A model generated the notes under the pieces. It was not told where the DNA came from, did no database searches, and was given only the letters and a program-made list of their open reading frames with translations. From NCBI GenBank assembly GCA_016177515.1, contig JACOUZ010000109.1:1-7985 (forward strand): DNA of 7,985 nucleotides, read 5' to 3'. The stretch is from Acidobacteriota bacterium (GTDB lineage: Bacteria > Acidobacteriota > Polarisedimenticolia > Gp22-AA2). Position numbers and translations under genes: made by a program. The number at the start of each line of letters is the position of its first letter. The first letter of the stretch is position 1. This document shows, piece after piece, positions 7,361 through 7,985 of the stretch.

Positions 7361-7985
7361 ATGCGCACCAGGATCGCCGAGCGCGCCCAGGAGAAGCGGG
7401 AAGTCGCTCTCCAGGAAGCGAGGGATCTCGGCCTGGGACGCGAAGACCTGATTGGCATCTACCGCACCATGGTCCTGTCGCGGCGGATCGACGATAAGGA
7501 GATCCAGCTCAAACGCCAGAACCGGATCTACTTCCAGATCAGCGGCGCGGGGCACGAGGCGGTCCTCGCCGCGGCCGGACGCCTGCTGCGGCCCGGGCAC
7601 GACTGGTTCTACCCCTACTACCGCGACCGCGCCCTCTGCCTGCAGCTCGGCGTCACGCCGCGCGAGATGTTCCTGCAGGCCGCCGGGGCGGCCGACGATC
7701 CGGCCTCGGGGGGCCGGCAGATGCCGAGCCACTGGGGACACAGGCGCCTGCAGATCGTGTCGCAGTCGAGCCCGACCGGCACGCAGTTCCTGCAGGCGGT
7801 CGGATGCGCCGAGGCCTCGCGCCGGCTCGACCCGGGCTCCGACGCCGTCGTGTACGTCTCCGGGGGCGAGGGCGCGACCAGCGAGGGGGAGTTCTGGGAG
7901 TCGCTCAACGCCGCCTGCCTGCGCCGGGCCCCCGTTCTTTACCTGATCACCGACAACCAGTTCGCCATTTCGGTGCCGGTCGAGG
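7361..7985 (+). CDS. Second 2-oxoacid dehydrogenase E1, alpha domain (3' end cut off by the window)
   Basis: The frame is open from 7361 to the window edge (208 residues visible). After a charged N-terminal helix it reads as the alpha part of a branched-chain-type E1: EDLIGIYRTMVLSRRIDDKE at about 29-48, SGAGHEAV, YPYYRDRAL, GRQMPSHWG, then IVSQSSPTGTQ leading to the ThDP motif GEGATSEGEFWESLN and ITDNQFAISVPVE. GEG in place of GDG is not a defect: as I recall, human BCKDHA also has GEGA followed by SEG at this place. Similar alpha domains are often fused to E1 beta in proteins of about 650-700 residues, but the window ends before this can be seen. ATG 7361 has a purine-rich GGGGGAA just upstream; an in-frame ATG at 7325 would overlap the previous gene and is less likely. 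It is a diverged paralogue of the gene before it, 16 bases away. Confidence 0.9.
   Translation, partial: MRTRIAERAQEKREVALQEARDLGLGREDLIGIYRTMVLSRRIDDKEIQLKRQNRIYFQISGAGHEAVLAAAGRLLRPGHDWFYPYYRDRALCLQLGVTPREMFLQAAGAADDPASGGRQMPSHWGHRRLQIVSQSSPTGTQFLQAVGCAEASRRLDPGSDAVVYVSGGEGATSEGEFWESLNAACLRRAPVLYLITDNQFAISVPVE

Noticed and set aside
6055..7458. 467-codon open frame on the minus strand opposite the first E1 alpha gene
   Set aside because: It spans the ends of neighbouring genes and reads as His/Gly/Arg-rich shadow sequence with no motif.
7700..7717. Short inverted repeat CCGGCC / GGCCGG in the second E1 gene
   Set aside because: Six pairs of pure GC are expected by chance in DNA of this composition, and it lies within conserved coding sequence.
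7860..7900. GEG in place of GDG in the ThDP motif of the second E1, suggesting a broken metal site
   Set aside because: As I recall, human BCKDHA also has GEG at this position, so it points to the branched-chain subfamily rather than loss of function.

Overview
This GC-rich window is gene-dense. All eight recognisable genes lie on the + strand, mostly touching or overlapping. The order is ftsH (3' part), folP, cdaA, cdaR (ybbR), glmM, pdxJ, a complete 2-oxoacid dehydrogenase E1-alpha-like gene, and the 5' part of a second E1 gene. The gene order ftsH-folP-cdaA-cdaR-glmM-pdxJ is familiar from free-living, GC-rich bacteria of the Acidobacteriota / former Deltaproteobacteria type. That placement rests on remembered synteny and base composition only; no rRNA or other phylogenetic marker is present to fix the lineage.

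Region 1 to 1188 is the AAA+ and zinc-protease part of FtsH. Region 1207 to 5458 joins folate synthesis (FolP) to the c-di-AMP synthase CdaA, its partner CdaR and the phosphoglucosamine mutase GlmM. CdaA, CdaR and GlmM are known from Firmicutes to form a membrane complex that ties c-di-AMP production to supply of the peptidoglycan precursor glucosamine-1-phosphate. PdxJ (5468 to 6190) makes pyridoxine 5'-phosphate, the precursor of PLP. The last two genes (6187 to 7344 and about 7361 to the window end) are both thiamine-diphosphate E1 alpha-type proteins, so two paralogues sit in tandem directly behind the vitamin B6 gene.

The layout suggests one long transcript. folP/cdaA and pdxJ/E1-alpha overlap by ATGA, cdaR/glmM overlap by TTGA with a TTG start, and the pdxJ ribosome site overlaps the glmM stop. 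The largest gene-free gap is 42 bases, and I see no terminator, tRNA, rRNA, CRISPR array, insertion sequence or phage signal.

This is mostly a conserved housekeeping region and I found no convincing new system. The points most worth a second look are the tandem E1-alpha paralogues, of which the first has a non-canonical cofactor and active-site loop; a Gly/Pro/Ala-rich insert in GlmM whose DNA contains a perfect 9-bp GC hairpin; an extra N-terminal domain on FolP; and a few substitutions in otherwise strongly conserved PdxJ motifs.
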